A stretch of 64,000 nt of DNA from contig JADMNL010000028.1 in the NCBI GenBank assembly GCA_016271365.2, positions 98,363,501-98,427,500 on the forward strand, written 5' to 3'. Below are positions 46,854 to 57,079 of this stretch, one piece after another. A program made the translations under genes and the position numbers. The notes under the pieces were generated by a model that worked only from the letters and a program-made list of their open reading frames with translations, had not been told where the DNA came from and ran no database searches. Numbering within the stretch: the stretch's first letter is position 1; the number at the start of each line of letters is the position of its first letter. The stretch is from Neoceratodus forsteri (taxonomy: Eukaryota; Chordata; Ceratodontiformes; Ceratodontidae).

Positions 46854-46972
46854 ATTACCACTGTATATCCAGGGATGGCTGCGGTCATTCATCAGCACAC
46901 ACCAGGCAGTTTACTGTGCACTCAGTATGCTAATGACTGCATAGGAAGTTAAGGCAATCTCCAGAGTTTAGA

Positions 46973-47115
46973 CCAGATCTGCTTTAAGCAAGAGCATGTA
47001 ATACCAAATGGCCTCTCACATGCTCTGCAAAGTCTTCTACAGAAGACAAAGACATGTGTTTCATCCTACACATGAGTCATCGATGCCTCATCCATTAGAG
47101 TCCAGAGGCAAGATG
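46973..47115 (+). repeat. Direct partial copy of the 47186-47733 foldback arm
   Basis: AGAGTTTAGACCAGATCTGC, then TTTAAGCAAGAGCATG and GACATGTGTTTCATCCTACA, match 47331-47450 in the same orientation. It is separated from the palindrome by about 70 bases. Confidence 0.6.
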
Positions 47116-47185
47116 AAACCAGGCATATGTTTTGGTCTTACTGGTTTGGGTCATGGTGGAGCCCAAAATAGGAACATAATCTAGA

Positions 47186-47733
47186 AGTCAAAGAACCTCG
47201 GCACAAAAGCACCGCGGCAAGGGTTGCCCAGAAAGGGCACTGGCAATAAAGCCAGGTTCAAAGAAATGCAAAATTACACATATCCCCATAATGCAAATTA
47301 TCATGAGAAGCATATAGAAATCCCCATGAAAGAGTTTAGACTGGTTCTGCTTTAAGCAATAGTGTATGGTGTCAAATGGTATCTCACATGCTCTGCAAAA
47401 GCTGAAAACAGAAGACACAGAAACATGTTTCATGCTACACTGGACTCCTCTGCGTGCCTCATCAGTAGCGGCTCGGGGAAGGATGAACTAGTGATACATT
47501 TTGGTTCTGTTTTCAGCTTTCACATTGCATGTGAGAAGCCATTTGGGACCATACATTTGTGCTTAAAGTGGCACCAGTCTAAATTCTTTCATGGTGATGT
47601 ACATATACTTCCAATGATGCTTTGCATAATGGCTATATGTGTAATTTAACATTTCTGTGAAACCTGACTTTATTACCAATGCTCTTCCTGGCTAACCATT
47701 GTCGTGATACTTTCGTCCTGGGGTTCTTTGACT
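47186..47733. repeat. Large palindrome, arms about 270 bp
   Basis: The left arm begins AGTCAAAGAACCTCGGC, and the right arm ends with the complement of AGTCAAAGAACCCC. Shared blocks include GCAATAAAGCCAGGTT, AAATTACACATAT, CATGAAAGAGTTTAGACTGG and GCTGAAAACAGAA. The loop lies near 47455-47500. It has no coding capacity and is a foldback-type element. Confidence 0.75.
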
Positions 47734-47864
47734 TTCACAGTTTTTTAAGGGGATTTTTTTTAACTAAATTTCAGTACCAATCAGGTTCCAGGGCCTAGTA
47801 CTCCAAAAAGTCCAGTTTGAGCTCTTTGTGCAGGGTCTGCGGTGCATTCTGGGTAGCCAACCAA

Positions 47865-48308
47865 GTCAGCCCATAATCAAACAAGCAAAGAACATACTCA
47901 AACTTGGTGAGAAAGGCTTGGTAATGCACAGACAAAAGACAGCAACATGGCTCAGTGACAGTGAATTTATTCTGGTCACCCAATTCAATGAATACAATGT
48001 TCTGCAGGACTGTGCAAAAGAAACAATTACAGCACAGCTCCCAGAGCCTCTCCCTACTGGTCTCACCCCAGTGCTTTCGTGTCCTGACCTTCCTCAGGTT
48101 GAGAGCAGTAGAATGAAGCACTGGGAAATGTCCGTGCAAATTGCTTATATTGCATAGACTTGCACTGCATTGTATTCACTGAACTGGATGACCAGAATAA
48201 ATTTATTGTGTCACTGAGCCATTTTTCTCTCTCTCTTGTGCCTATGCTCTACCGAGCCTCCCTAACCAGGTTCGAGTTCATCCTTTGTTTGTTTATGGAC
48301 TTTCTAGG
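47865..48308. repeat. Palindrome with 160-bp loop
   Basis: The left arm 47865-48003 includes ATGGCTCAGTGACAGTGAAT, TTATTCTGGTCACCC. The right arm 48163-48308 carries the complements AACTGGATGACCAGAATAAA and GTGTCACTGAGCCAT. A CACTGGGAAATG-type unique loop separates them. Confidence 0.7.
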
Positions 48309-48495
48309 TTCTAAGGGTTACATTTTTATGTTCATCATGTGTGCAAGCGCAGACGAACACGTTGATATGACAGTTGCTAGAGAGAGGTGTGGGGGTGTCA
48401 GCCCAATGGGTGCTGCAGGGGCCAGTCTGTGGCCAGCAAATCAGCAGGCAGTGTCCTGATGACACTGGTTTGCTGAGGGGGCTCATCTTGGCAAA

Positions 48496-48545
48496 CATTT
48501 CAAAGGACAGAGACGATGCTGCGTGTGACTCTGTCCTTTGAAATG
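48496..48545. repeat. Perfect 17-bp-arm hairpin
   Basis: CATTTCAAAGGACAGAG and its exact complement CTCTGTCCTTTGAAATG are separated by 16 bases. It may be the fused TIRs of a collapsed element. Confidence 0.7.
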
Positions 48546-48649
48546 CGAGCCCTTCAGTTGCGGCTTACTGTGTCGTTCCTTGTTAAACAATGTCCCCTTT
48601 CCCTGCCGCCACTTAGTGTGTCTTTCCTGGTTAAACAGTTTTCCCTTTC

Positions 48650-48809
48650 CCTTTCTGACACCGGGATGCCCAGTCCCAGTGTCGGATGTGCACCCCCCCC
48701 CAACCCATCTATATCCCTAGCAGACATCGGGGTGCCCAATCCCTGTGTCAGCATCCCCCCTCCCCACCACTATTGTGGCACAGTGGGAGCTCAACCTCAG
48801 TGTGCCTAA

Positions 48810-48844
<35 letters not shown>

Positions 48845-48845
48845 T
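48650..48845 (+). repeat. Minisatellite fragment and TA microsatellite
   Basis: GACACCGGGATGCCCAGTCC and GACATCGGGGTGCCCAATCC are two units of the repeat also found at 51012-51250. A TA run of about 30 bases lies at 48811-48840, followed by T-rich sequence. Confidence 0.65.
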
Positions 48846-48859
48846 TTATCTGTAAATGA

Positions 48860-49160
48860 AGAAAACCTTCCTTCTGCTTTTAATTTTTTTTACCCGTAAA
48901 AACTAAAACTGTCCCTCATTGTCTCCCTGTCCTCTCCCCCCATCCCGACCCTCCCTCTATACACCCACGTCGCTGCAGCCCCCTTTACCCCATACCTACC
49001 CTCGAGGTTGGTGGACGTGGTCTTCTGCAGAAAGGGACATGTCTGCACTCTTCAAAGCCGACCGGCAAACTAAAAGAATGAAAGGTAAGCCGTATAATGG
49101 GACTCAAAGGGGGTTTCAACTTAGGTTGATATCTTAGCCATTTTAAGGAATTTGGGTCCC
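48860..49160 (+). repeat. Dispersed repeat, copy 1 of two
   Basis: AAAACTGTCCCTCATTGTC, CACTCTTCAAAGCCGACCG and GTTTCAACTTAGG recur in the same order at 51265-51545 (copy 2), both next to the GACACnGGGGnTGCCCAATCC minisatellite. The two copies show one mobile repeat type of unknown class. The downstream CCAAATTTTCAACATGGGG is also present near 51784 in the second locus. Confidence 0.6.
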
Positions 49161-49638
49161 AAATTTTCAACATGGGGTTCTTGGGATCCCACCTCATGAA
49201 CAAGTCACTATCATTTTGTTCCTCAGTCCCAAAAGGGAATTTCACAGTCGCTGTGTAGAATCACCTTTTGGGACTGAGTGATAATATGACAGTGCCATTG
49301 TTCATGAGGTGGGGTCTTAAAAAGTCCATGTTGCAAATCTGGTGAAAAAATTTCAAAAACATGACTGCATTACGAGCATGTGTCGCGCAGTTTCTATGCA
49401 CACTCATAACTTTGCAATTTTTTAATATTTTCACTCCAGATTTTCAACATTGCCATTTTTTCACACCACCTTATGAACAGTACAGCTACAATTTTTCACA
49501 TCCTGCATGAAATGTGTTTTCGCACCAGCTGCGCAGAATGGCACGGTCGCTGTGCAAAATCAACTTTTGGGATTGAATAACGAAATGATAGTGGCACTGT
49601 TCGTGAGGTGGTGTCCCAAAAAGCCCATGTTGAAAATT
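49160..49638. repeat. Two tandem hairpin elements
   Basis: Hairpin 1 (49160-49335) has arms ACCTCATGAACAAGTCACTA, TCATTTTGTTCCTCAGTCCC and their complement ending GTTCATGAGGTGGGGTC. Hairpin 2 (49440-49638) is a diverged copy with loop CAGCTGCGCAGAATGG against CAGTCGCTGTGTAGAAT. The arrangement is a duplicated foldback. Confidence 0.65.
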
Positions 49639-49667
49639 TGGAGCAAAAATACCAACAAACATCTGGG

Positions 49668-50054
49668 CCATTAGAGTTTCCAACTGTAACGCCCCACCCA
49701 CCCCACCCTGTAGAGGCTGACAGGTGTCGGGCGTGTGCCTTGGGGAAGTCCAACCTTAATGCTCACACCATTCCACCCACACCCTGTAGCAAGTGACAGG
49801 CATCAGGGTGTGCCTTGGAGTCTTTGGCCCAAACATTCACCCCATTCTCCTATACTGAACCCATCTCAGCTTATTTCATTATGTAATGGGGTGAGCGTTG
49901 GGGCCAAAGACCTCAAGGCAAATCATGATGCCTGTCACTGTCTGCAGGGTGGGGGTGGAATGGCATGAGCATTACAGCCGACAACCCAAAGGGACACCCC
50001 CAGTGCCTGTCAGTCTCTGCGGGGTGGGGCATTAGGGTTGGAAACCCTAATGCC
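49668..50054. repeat. Palindrome, arms about 185 bp
   Basis: The left arm starts CCATTAGAGTTTCCAAC and the right arm ends with the complement of GGCATTAGGGTTTCCAAC. Between lie GCCCCACC, TGACAGGYRTC, TTGGCCCAAACATTCACCCC and their complements. The centre is at about 49865 (TTTCATTATGTAATGGGG). Confidence 0.75.
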
Positions 50055-50950
50055 TCATTAAGGAAGTAAATCAGGGAGGGAAGTTTGATGCCACCTACCT
50101 TGATTTCAGCAAAGCCTTTGACAATGTCCAACATAGAAGGCTGATTAACAAGATGAGTAGTCTGGCCACGGGCACAAGCTGATAAACTGGGTTAGAAACT
50201 GACTGACGAACAGGAGGCAGAGGGTGGTGGTAATGGGATCCAATCTGGGGAGAGGGGTTGACCAGTAGGGTACCTCAGGGATAAGTTCTGGGACCAGTCC
50301 TGTTCAATGTCTTCATTACAGACATTGTGGAAGGGCTGGAAGGAAAGGTCTGTCTGCCTGTTTGCAGATGACACCAACACGGGCGGAGAAAATGAGCAGG
50401 GACATGGAGAGGCTTAAAAAATGGTCTGAGGAGTGGCAACTGAGGTTCAATGCAAAGAAGCCCAAATAATGCACCTGAGAAGAGGGAAACCTGTGGAGAG
50501 TTACAGGATGGGGTGGAGGTGCTGAAGATCACCAAGGAAGAAAGGGACCTAGGAGTTATCAGTTCTGATGACCAAAAGGTGTCAAAGCAGAGCACAGATG
50601 TTGCAGGGATGGCCAGTGGCATGCTGGGGTGCATAGGCAGAGGTATCAGTAGCAGAAGGCACGAGGTGGTGATGCCATTGTATAATGCACTAGTGAGGCC
50701 TCACCTACAGTACTGTGTGCAGTTCTAGAGGCCGCAAATGCGCACGGACATTGACAGGATGGAGGCAGTCCACAGAAAGGAAGCCAAGATGGTACATGGC
50801 TTGCAACACAGACCACATCAGGAGAGATTAAAAGGACCTCAATATGTGCTTATTGGAGGAAAGGAGGGAATGGGGGAACATGATAGATATGTTCAAGTAC
50901 CTCAAAGGCATAAACAAGGTGCAGTGCAGAGGTGGACATCTTTCTATACA
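50055..50950 (+). pseudogene. 5'-truncated CR1 reverse transcriptase fragment
   Basis: The segment encodes YLDFSKAFDNVQHRRLINK (about 50095), then degraded GVPQG-like sequence (TSRVPQG), VLGPVLFNVFITDIVEGLEG (about 50285), LFADDT (about 50360) and downstream CR1 sequence, in shifting frames. It matches the order of the 30900-34142 CR1. It stops near 50950, before the usual 3' end, so it is truncated at both ends. It abuts the palindrome ending at 50054. Confidence 0.8.
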
Positions 50951-50961
50951 TAAAACGTTTG

Positions 50962-51908
50962 GCATTGACAAATGCTTGTTTTTTTATCCTAAAAAAAAAA
51001 AAGTCCACTGTGTAACCCCCTTCCCCTAAACAGTATACAGACACTGGGAGTATCCAGTCCCCCAGTGTCCTCATCTGTCCGTCCATTGCTGTCCGCTGTG
51101 TAACCCATCCCAAACAGCATGCAGACACCGGGGGTGCCCAATCCCCCAGTGTCATCTGTCCATCCATTGTTGTCCAGTGTGTAACCCCCGCCCCCCAAAC
51201 AGCATACAGACACTGGGGATGCCCAATCCCGCAGTGTCCTCATCTGTTTAGAAAGCTCCATGAAAAAAAAAGAAAACTGTCCCTCGTCGTTTTTTTCCCT
51301 GTAAAAAGAAACCATCCATAGTTGTCTGTTCCGCGTTACCTGCCCCTACCCTCCACTCAGGACCCACCACCCCACCCCCGCACCCATACTTACCAAATGA
51401 AGGTCCGTCGCCGTAATCTACCTTGTACTGCAGGCACGTCTTCATTCTTCAAAGCCCAACCGCGATCTGAGGTAAGCACGTTAATGTATTTCAATGGGGT
51501 TTTCGGCGTCAATGTATTTCAATAGGGTTTTCAACTTAGTGGCATACAAGTGCTGCTATGTATATATTAATGTATGTATCTGTGTAACTTATGTTAGCGT
51601 AGCCATGTTGTGCTTAACTCCTTATACTGTTTTGCAAATGCACTATATGTAAAATACGTTTGTTCCTATGTTCCCCCTCTCCCAGGACGCACCTGGAATC
51701 AAGCAGTACTCTGCTCAGTGTGCCCTCCTTGTAAAACTTTTAAATAAATAAATTACTTGGCCATTTTTAAATATTTTTGCCCCAAATTTTCAACATATGT
51801 TTTTGGGACCCCACCTCAAAAACAACTTCACTGAAGCAATTTACAAACATCCTCCCCCCATGACACCAGTACACATGACGAACATTCTGCATTGACAAAT
51901 GCTTGTTT
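50962..51908. mobile_element. Insert bounded by 20-bp direct repeats, containing minisatellite and dispersed repeat
   Basis: GCATTGACAAATGCTTGTTT is identical at 50962-50981 and 51889-51908. Between them lie an A-run, a minisatellite, copy 2 of the dispersed repeat seen at 48860, and A/T-rich sequence. The length suits a target-site duplication from retrotransposition. A pre-existing repeat pair is the alternative. Confidence 0.5.
51012..51250 (+). repeat. Minisatellite, about 75-95-bp unit, three copies
   Basis: CAGACACTGGGAGTATCCAG, CAGACACCGGGGGTGCCCAA and CAGACACTGGGGATGCCCAA head the units. CCAGTGTC-type ends and GTGTAACCC follow each. Confidence 0.75.
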
Positions 51909-52768
51909 GTATTCTGTTATGCTCATCCCTCAACACAAATGAGAAGTGAAGATATTTTACCTTCCAGAGGAGGGAGCGACTGCCACTGAGGGACCGTGTT
52001 GAGTGTGGATCCTCAAGGTCATCGTCTGGAGCAGAACCTGTACAGTCTTCATAAAAGAGGTGCAGATATGAGCGGACCCCATATTGCTTTCCTTCTGCCA
52101 CATGGGGCCCGTGATGGCACCCACATAACTGGGCACAGACTGACATCAGAGCTCAGCTGGAATGAAAGAATGGAGAGGAGAGAACAGGATGTTTTTTAAC
52201 CAGTGTGGGAGTCAACAAACTTCTCAACTAGTGCTAGGTGAAATTATAAAAATCAGTCTTGTGTACTTTTCACAGAATTGCACCAAGTTTGTGTAATTTC
52301 ACAAAGTAGAACAGTGTGCTTAAAATTGTAAGTTGTTGAAACAGAGCATTTTTAAAAATGTACATTTTTAAAAAAAAATTACTATTTGAAACAACGGCAT
52401 TTCCTACAATTTCACATTTTTAAGAATTCACATTTTTACATTTGAGGAAAATGGCATTATTGGAATATAAAGCCGTGGTGAAATTATGCCAGAGATTGGG
52501 GTAGTTTCGTGAAAATTGAAGAAATATGAAACTGGCAATTCCTTGCAATTTTACAAGTGTAATAAAAATTTTGTCCAGCAGTTTCAACTTTTCCTGATTT
52601 TCAGGGACACCCCTGGTTTTGCCTCAGAAATATGTATGGTACTTCCTAACCTTTGCATTTCTTTTCCTGAAAATAGGGATAAAAAAAAATTATTTACAAT
52701 TTTTTGGACAGAAAAGGCACACTAAGCCAAGCCTTGCTTCCAGGTGTGTCCTGGGACCACGGGAAGGT
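51909..52768. other. Spacer, no gene seen
   Basis: The first 300 bases are of mixed composition. From 52230 to 52700 the sequence is A/T-rich with repeated AATTTCACA- and TTTTTAAAAA-like words that suggest decayed MITEs. The open frames are short and lack motifs. Confidence 0.4.
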
Positions 52769-52785
52769 AAGTGACTTGCTCATGG

Positions 52786-53303
52786 CCAACCAGGTAGCGA
52801 TGAGGGTTGAGGCGCTAGATGCCACACCTTGTGCCATGCCAGTGACCCGAGTTTGGGAATGGGCTTGGGCCACCGGGGGTCGGCAGGGTGAGAGAAGATC
52901 GAGCATCCAGAGGACTGCTCTTCTCTCTTGGGGGCAGGGAGACCTGTCATCCTGCTCGTTGACTGCCCTCTGGTGGCAGTGGGAGGGAAGTACAGATCGG
53001 GAGACACGTACCAATGGAATCACATCTGTAGGGTGGGGGATGGGAGAAAAAGTGGAAACAGAGCCTGGCGGGTTCCATGATGGCCTCTGCATTCTCAGGG
53101 GTCAGGCCTGGCATCTGGTTTGGGTCTTGGGGGGGGGAGGCCAGCACCATCCTCCCTGGCCCATGGGGGGGGGGCAATCCATAGCGGATTCACCGGGCTC
53201 GATGTTAAGGGGATGCAATAAAAGCCGGAGAGTGAGTCTCTCCACAAGGAGGGACTGCAGCCACCTACCAGGGCTCCCAGGAGGAAAAAAGCATAATAAA
53301 AAC
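52786..53303 (+). mobile_element. tRNA-derived SINE with perfect 17-bp target duplication
   Basis: AAGTGACTTGCTCATGG occurs at 52769-52785 and 53304-53320. The element starts with the tRNA-like head (CCAGGTAGCGATGAGGGTTG, then GCCAGTGACCCGAG) and ends GAGGAAAAAAGCATAATAAA AAC. The target is itself a MIR-like core (GTGACTTGCTCATGGTCACA, CAG), so the SINE split an older SINE. The 201-codon frame from 52704 and the opposite-strand frames lie across it and are not genes. Confidence 0.8.
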
Positions 53304-53437
53304 AAGTGACTTGCTCATGGTCACACAGTATACACATGCAAACCAGGATTTGCGTCTGGGCAAACTTTTTAATATCAGGCCCCAGTTATGGCAGATAGAA
53401 ATGTTGCAGTCTTGTTCTTCATAATAGGCTTTTTCAG

Positions 53438-53728
53438 TAGAGATAGGTGAAGTGGCAGAAATTCATGAAGTTGGCAAAATTTGCGAAATGCGGACTTCAC
53501 AAAGTTTTAACCAGGCAAAAGGGGCCTTTATCTCTGCAAATTTACCTAAATTTGCCAGCGAAGTTGCCAGTTCGCCATAATTTCACCTGAATTTGCCTGA
53601 AAAAGTGCCACTTTGCCAGGAAAACCTCAAGGCAAAGTGGCAGAGTGCCGAAGTATTAACTTCGCAAAGGCAAATTTCACAACTTTGCGGCAACTTTGCC
53701 AGCAAAGTAAAGATTTGCAACATCTCTA
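53438..53728. mobile_element. hAT-type MITE
   Basis: The ends are TAGAGATAGGTGAAGTGG and, reverse-complemented, TAGAGATGTTGCAAATC. The interior is built from repeated GCGAAGTTGCCAG-, AATTTGCC- and GGCAAAGT-like words in both directions, as in the common vertebrate TAGAGATGGGCGAA MITEs. No flanking octamer match is visible. Confidence 0.6.
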
Positions 53729-54055
53729 CTATTCATACCATGCCACACAGTATGGCTGGCTTGTTAAGACATTATTTCCATTTTGTAAGATGTATGTAAC
53801 TGATTTTGGACTCTAGTCCCTGATTGTTCAGCTTTGTCCCTGTTTTGCAAGGCAGGAGGTTGAGAGCTGTGGAAGTCAACCATAATGAGCTAAACAGGAG
53901 AAGATTAAAAAGTCACAGCCAGCACCGGTGGAATATAACTAGATGATTTTCATGTATCCCAGTCCATTCAGTCCCACTGAGGTTTAAAGAGACAATGTCA
54001 AGTCCTTTAAGCCTCAAAGTGTCACTAATTTAAAGGAAAACAGCACACTCCATTG

Positions 54056-54564
54056 TAGTTTTGCTCAGATAGTATCCTAGAAACTAGGATACCAACAGTT
54101 ACCTCCTATTTGGCCAGATAGTTGCTGTGGTAGGATAGCAGTGCTATCTGACCATGGATCCTACCCGCTAGGATACAGTGCATGGATCCTACAAACGTTG
54201 TGGATCCTAGCAATAGATCTAGCTTGGATCCTAACTATCTGACTTAGGATCCCTGGATCCTAACTAGGATCTATCACTAGCATACCCCAGATCCTAACTA
54301 TCTGACCTAGGATCCCTGGATCTGATCTAGGATCCCTGGATCCTAACTAGGATCCATCACTATCTGACCACAGATCCTAACGATCTGATCTAGGATCCCT
54401 GTATCTGACCTAGGATCCCAGGATCCTAGCTCGGATCCATTGCTATCTGACCCTGGATCCTACATCTGTCTTTGGTAGGATTTCTGGTAGGATCCTAGGT
54501 AGGATACCAGCACTATCTGACAGATAATGGTATGATCCACAAAAGCACTATCTGAGCAATGCTA
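54056..54564. mobile_element. TIR element filled with GGATCC/TATCTGA repeats
   Basis: The termini are TAGTTTTGCTCAGATAGT and, reverse-complemented, TAGCATTGCTCAGATAGT. Inside, GGATCC occurs 16 times between 54156 and 54495, mixed with TATCTGAC and TAACTAGG words. It has no coding capacity. Dense subterminal palindromic words are typical of transposase-binding arrays, but the family is unknown to me. Confidence 0.65.
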
Positions 54565-55439
54565 CTCTACTGTTATCATGCCTAGGACTGTACAATCCCT
54601 AATTAGGAGTTTTAGACATAAATGAAACTTACCTTGTACAGCACCAGGCAAGATACCAGCTGAAAGTGCTGTTTTTCTTTAGAAAACACAGGTTATTAAT
54701 GATCACATTCTGTAGAGATTGCTAATGTAACTGGCAGAGTGATTCTGATTTCTATTTTCCTTTTATAACAGACTGCCCACCATACTGACCTTAGACACGT
54801 TGTGAATTCAAACTTTACCGGTGAAGTGGCCACAAAGTGGCCTCAAAATGGCCATGAAGTGAATGAAACTTGTTTGTGTGAAGCTTTGCAAAGTTTTTGC
54901 AGACAATAGGAACTTCAACTTTAACAACATTGTGATGTTTTACCATCATTTGGAACTTCGTAAAGTCAATGAATTTGCACTTACTTCACAAATTCTGCAT
55001 TCATGAATGCAGTGGGAGGAGGTTCCATGTCATGTCAGTGAAAATAAAATAGCAAGGGCAAAAACAGCGATGGAAAAACAGTGACAGGAAAAACAGCACC
55101 TGACTTACTACCAAACCAGGCGCCGGAGAAAACATCAAAAACTCAGCACAAATAGGTATAATGGAGGGATGACACTAATGAAGAGGAACAAAATTGTGAA
55201 GAGGGCATTCCGACTCTTGCTTCTGCCATGACAGTCTATGGAGGGGAGCTTTGTACCCCGCATCCTCCTTTGCAGGGGGCTCCTTCACCCGTCCCCCCCT
55301 GTAAAAATATGTAATCATCACAGTGGGGCGAGCGGAACTCAGGGACAGAGAGAAACTCAGGATGGGGGTGGATAAATTATTCCCACTTGGGGGTGGGGGC
55401 ACAACTCTAGGAGGTGTGCATCTAAAATATAACAAGCTC
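54565..55439. other. Spacer with a 68-bp segment also present in the satellite
   Basis: There is no gene. Positions 54964-55032 (GTCAATGAATTTGCACTTAC through CAGTGGGAGGAGGTT) match two inserts in the satellite array at 62525-62585 and 63173-63233. GAAGT- and TTTGCAAAG-rich words around 54800-54960 suggest another decayed hAT MITE. Confidence 0.5.
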
Positions 55440-55575
55440 AGAGAGAAATGAAAGCAGCACCACACTGTCCAAAAACAGTTACTGCAGAAATCGAACCCAG
55501 GTCTGCTGGACATATGAGCAGCACATGCAGGCAGTGACCGAAACCTCTACACTACACTACCAGCACAGCTTGGGA
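55440..55575 (-). mobile_element. MIR-like tRNA-derived SINE head
   Basis: Read on minus: GCTGGTAGTGTAGTGTAGAG, GTTTCGG..., CCAGCAGACCTGGGTTCGAT, TTCTGC. The B-box GGTTCGATTTC is the best in the window. The CORE is not preserved downstream. It is not a functional tRNA, because no cloverleaf can be closed around it. Confidence 0.6.
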
Positions 55576-55755
55576 TCACATAAACATGGTTCTTCTACAA
55601 AGACATGGCCAACCCACCAGGAAGGTCAATCATTTCAAGTATAGGATCTCTTTCTGTCTCATCTCTGGGACCCTCTTATGGCCTCCTTGAGGCCACTGGC
55701 TGGCAGGGGCCAGCTGACTTTCCTTGTGAAGACAGAGCAAAAGTAATGATTAAGC

Positions 55756-56283
55756 TGCTGGCCTGCCGGTGCAGCAGTAGCACTCTGTCTGCAGCACTGA
55801 CGATCCGTGTTCAGGAAAGAGCTTGGCGCGTCAGAGGTTCGGCCAGGGGGAGGTAAGATGAGTGTCCCAAGGACAGCGCTCCTTCTCTGGGGGGGGTTGT
55901 GAAGGCTGGGTGTGTGACAACCAGGGCCACTCTTCAGTGGGGAGGCTTCGTCGGACATCTGTAGGTCAGGTACGGAAGCACGCCCATCCCGTGCTGATGT
56001 CATGGCATGCTGTGTCTCAGAGGACCTTAAAGGGAAAAATCCTCTGGGCCGGCAGTACTGTGACACCTCCAAACCTCTGCCCAAATGATGACCCAGGCAC
56101 AAGTCTTGGCTTGGGTCTCTGGTTGATCTCTGTCTCCCCCCTTGGGGAGCCTTCCTGTAGAGGGGAAGCTGCAGGCCTCTCTAGTCCGAGCTACCTGGGG
56201 GGATGCCAGGTGCAAAGTACAGGCATGGAGAAGGGGTAAACCCCCTGCCTCTACAAGGGAGGTAAAAAGAGAGTTGGGGGGGC
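55756..56283 (+). mobile_element. tRNA-derived SINE with near-perfect 15-bp target duplication
   Basis: AAGTAATGATTAAGC (55741-55755) and AAGTAATTATTAAGC (56284-56298) match at 14 of 15 bases. The head begins GGCCTGCCGGTGCAGCAG, TAGCAC, CTGCAGCACTGACGATCC and matches the reverse complement of the 10210-10390 region. The tail has a short AAAAAG run followed by G-rich sequence. Confidence 0.65.
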
Positions 56284-56490
56284 AAGTAATTATTAAGCAT
56301 GGCTGCATTTTGCATGACATCATCTGTAAAATAATAACAAAAACCTTACAAGGTACCCAAATGGTTAACACTGATGAATAGAAATAATTGAGTGTTCTCA
56401 CTGACAACTCTTTAAGTTTCATTCCCCATGCTTCTACATTATGCAAAAATATCAGTGTTAAACTAGAAGCCCTGAGAGGTTATCAACTGC

Positions 56491-57059
56491 CATTCTTTTC
56501 CATTATTATTGTATTTCTTCATCTCCTTGCGGCTGTCAGGTGGCTCTGGCCCCCTCTCTGAGGGCTTATCTTTCAGAGCCCAGTAGTCATGATCCAGCCC
56601 TACCCCAGCAGATCCCCCACAGATTATCCCCAGTGGTGGGCTGAAGGGAGGAGTGCTGGCTCCACCCCCCAGAGCACAATCCAGATGCCAAGACAAGTCA
56701 GGATCAGGACTTAGACAGGCCATCATGAAGCTTGCCAGCCCCCACTTTTTTCCATTTTTCTCCCCACTCCCATCCCTCGTGGCATGAGCATGTGCATGTG
56801 GAGGCACACACATGTCACGTTCCCAAGCTCCTGTGCCTCCCTGACTTTGGCACTGCCCTTTGGCCTCCACTAGGGGACAGCCAAGGAGCAGGACAACAAC
56901 CCTCCCCTCCCCGGGAGAGGAGAGCAGTCTGTTGGACACTCAATCCTCTTCCCCCCCCCGCTGACCCCTGGCAACCCAAGGTCACTCCTGACCCCGGGTC
57001 ACCGGCATGGTGCGAGGTGTGGCATCCAGTGCCTCAACTCCCTGCACCACCGGGCCAGC
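56491..57059 (-). mobile_element. tRNA-derived SINE with 11-bp target duplication
   Basis: TTATCAACTGC occurs at 56480-56490 and 57060-57070. The head at 56885-57059 read on minus is GCTGGCCCGGTGGTGCAGGG, AGTTGAGGCACTGGATGCC, GTGACCCGGGGTCAGG. The tail is T-rich on plus (56494-56530). The 160-codon frame from 56732 crosses it and is not a gene. Confidence 0.7.
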
Positions 57060-57079
57060 TTATCAACTGCTTTTCTAAA

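Noticed and set aside
52704..53309. 201-codon plus-strand frame
   Set aside because: It spans a SINE with its target duplication. No domain, and base composition explains the length.
55480..55575. Functional tRNA gene
   Set aside because: The B-box is good, but no acceptor or anticodon stem can be paired, and the same head recurs in SINE copies.
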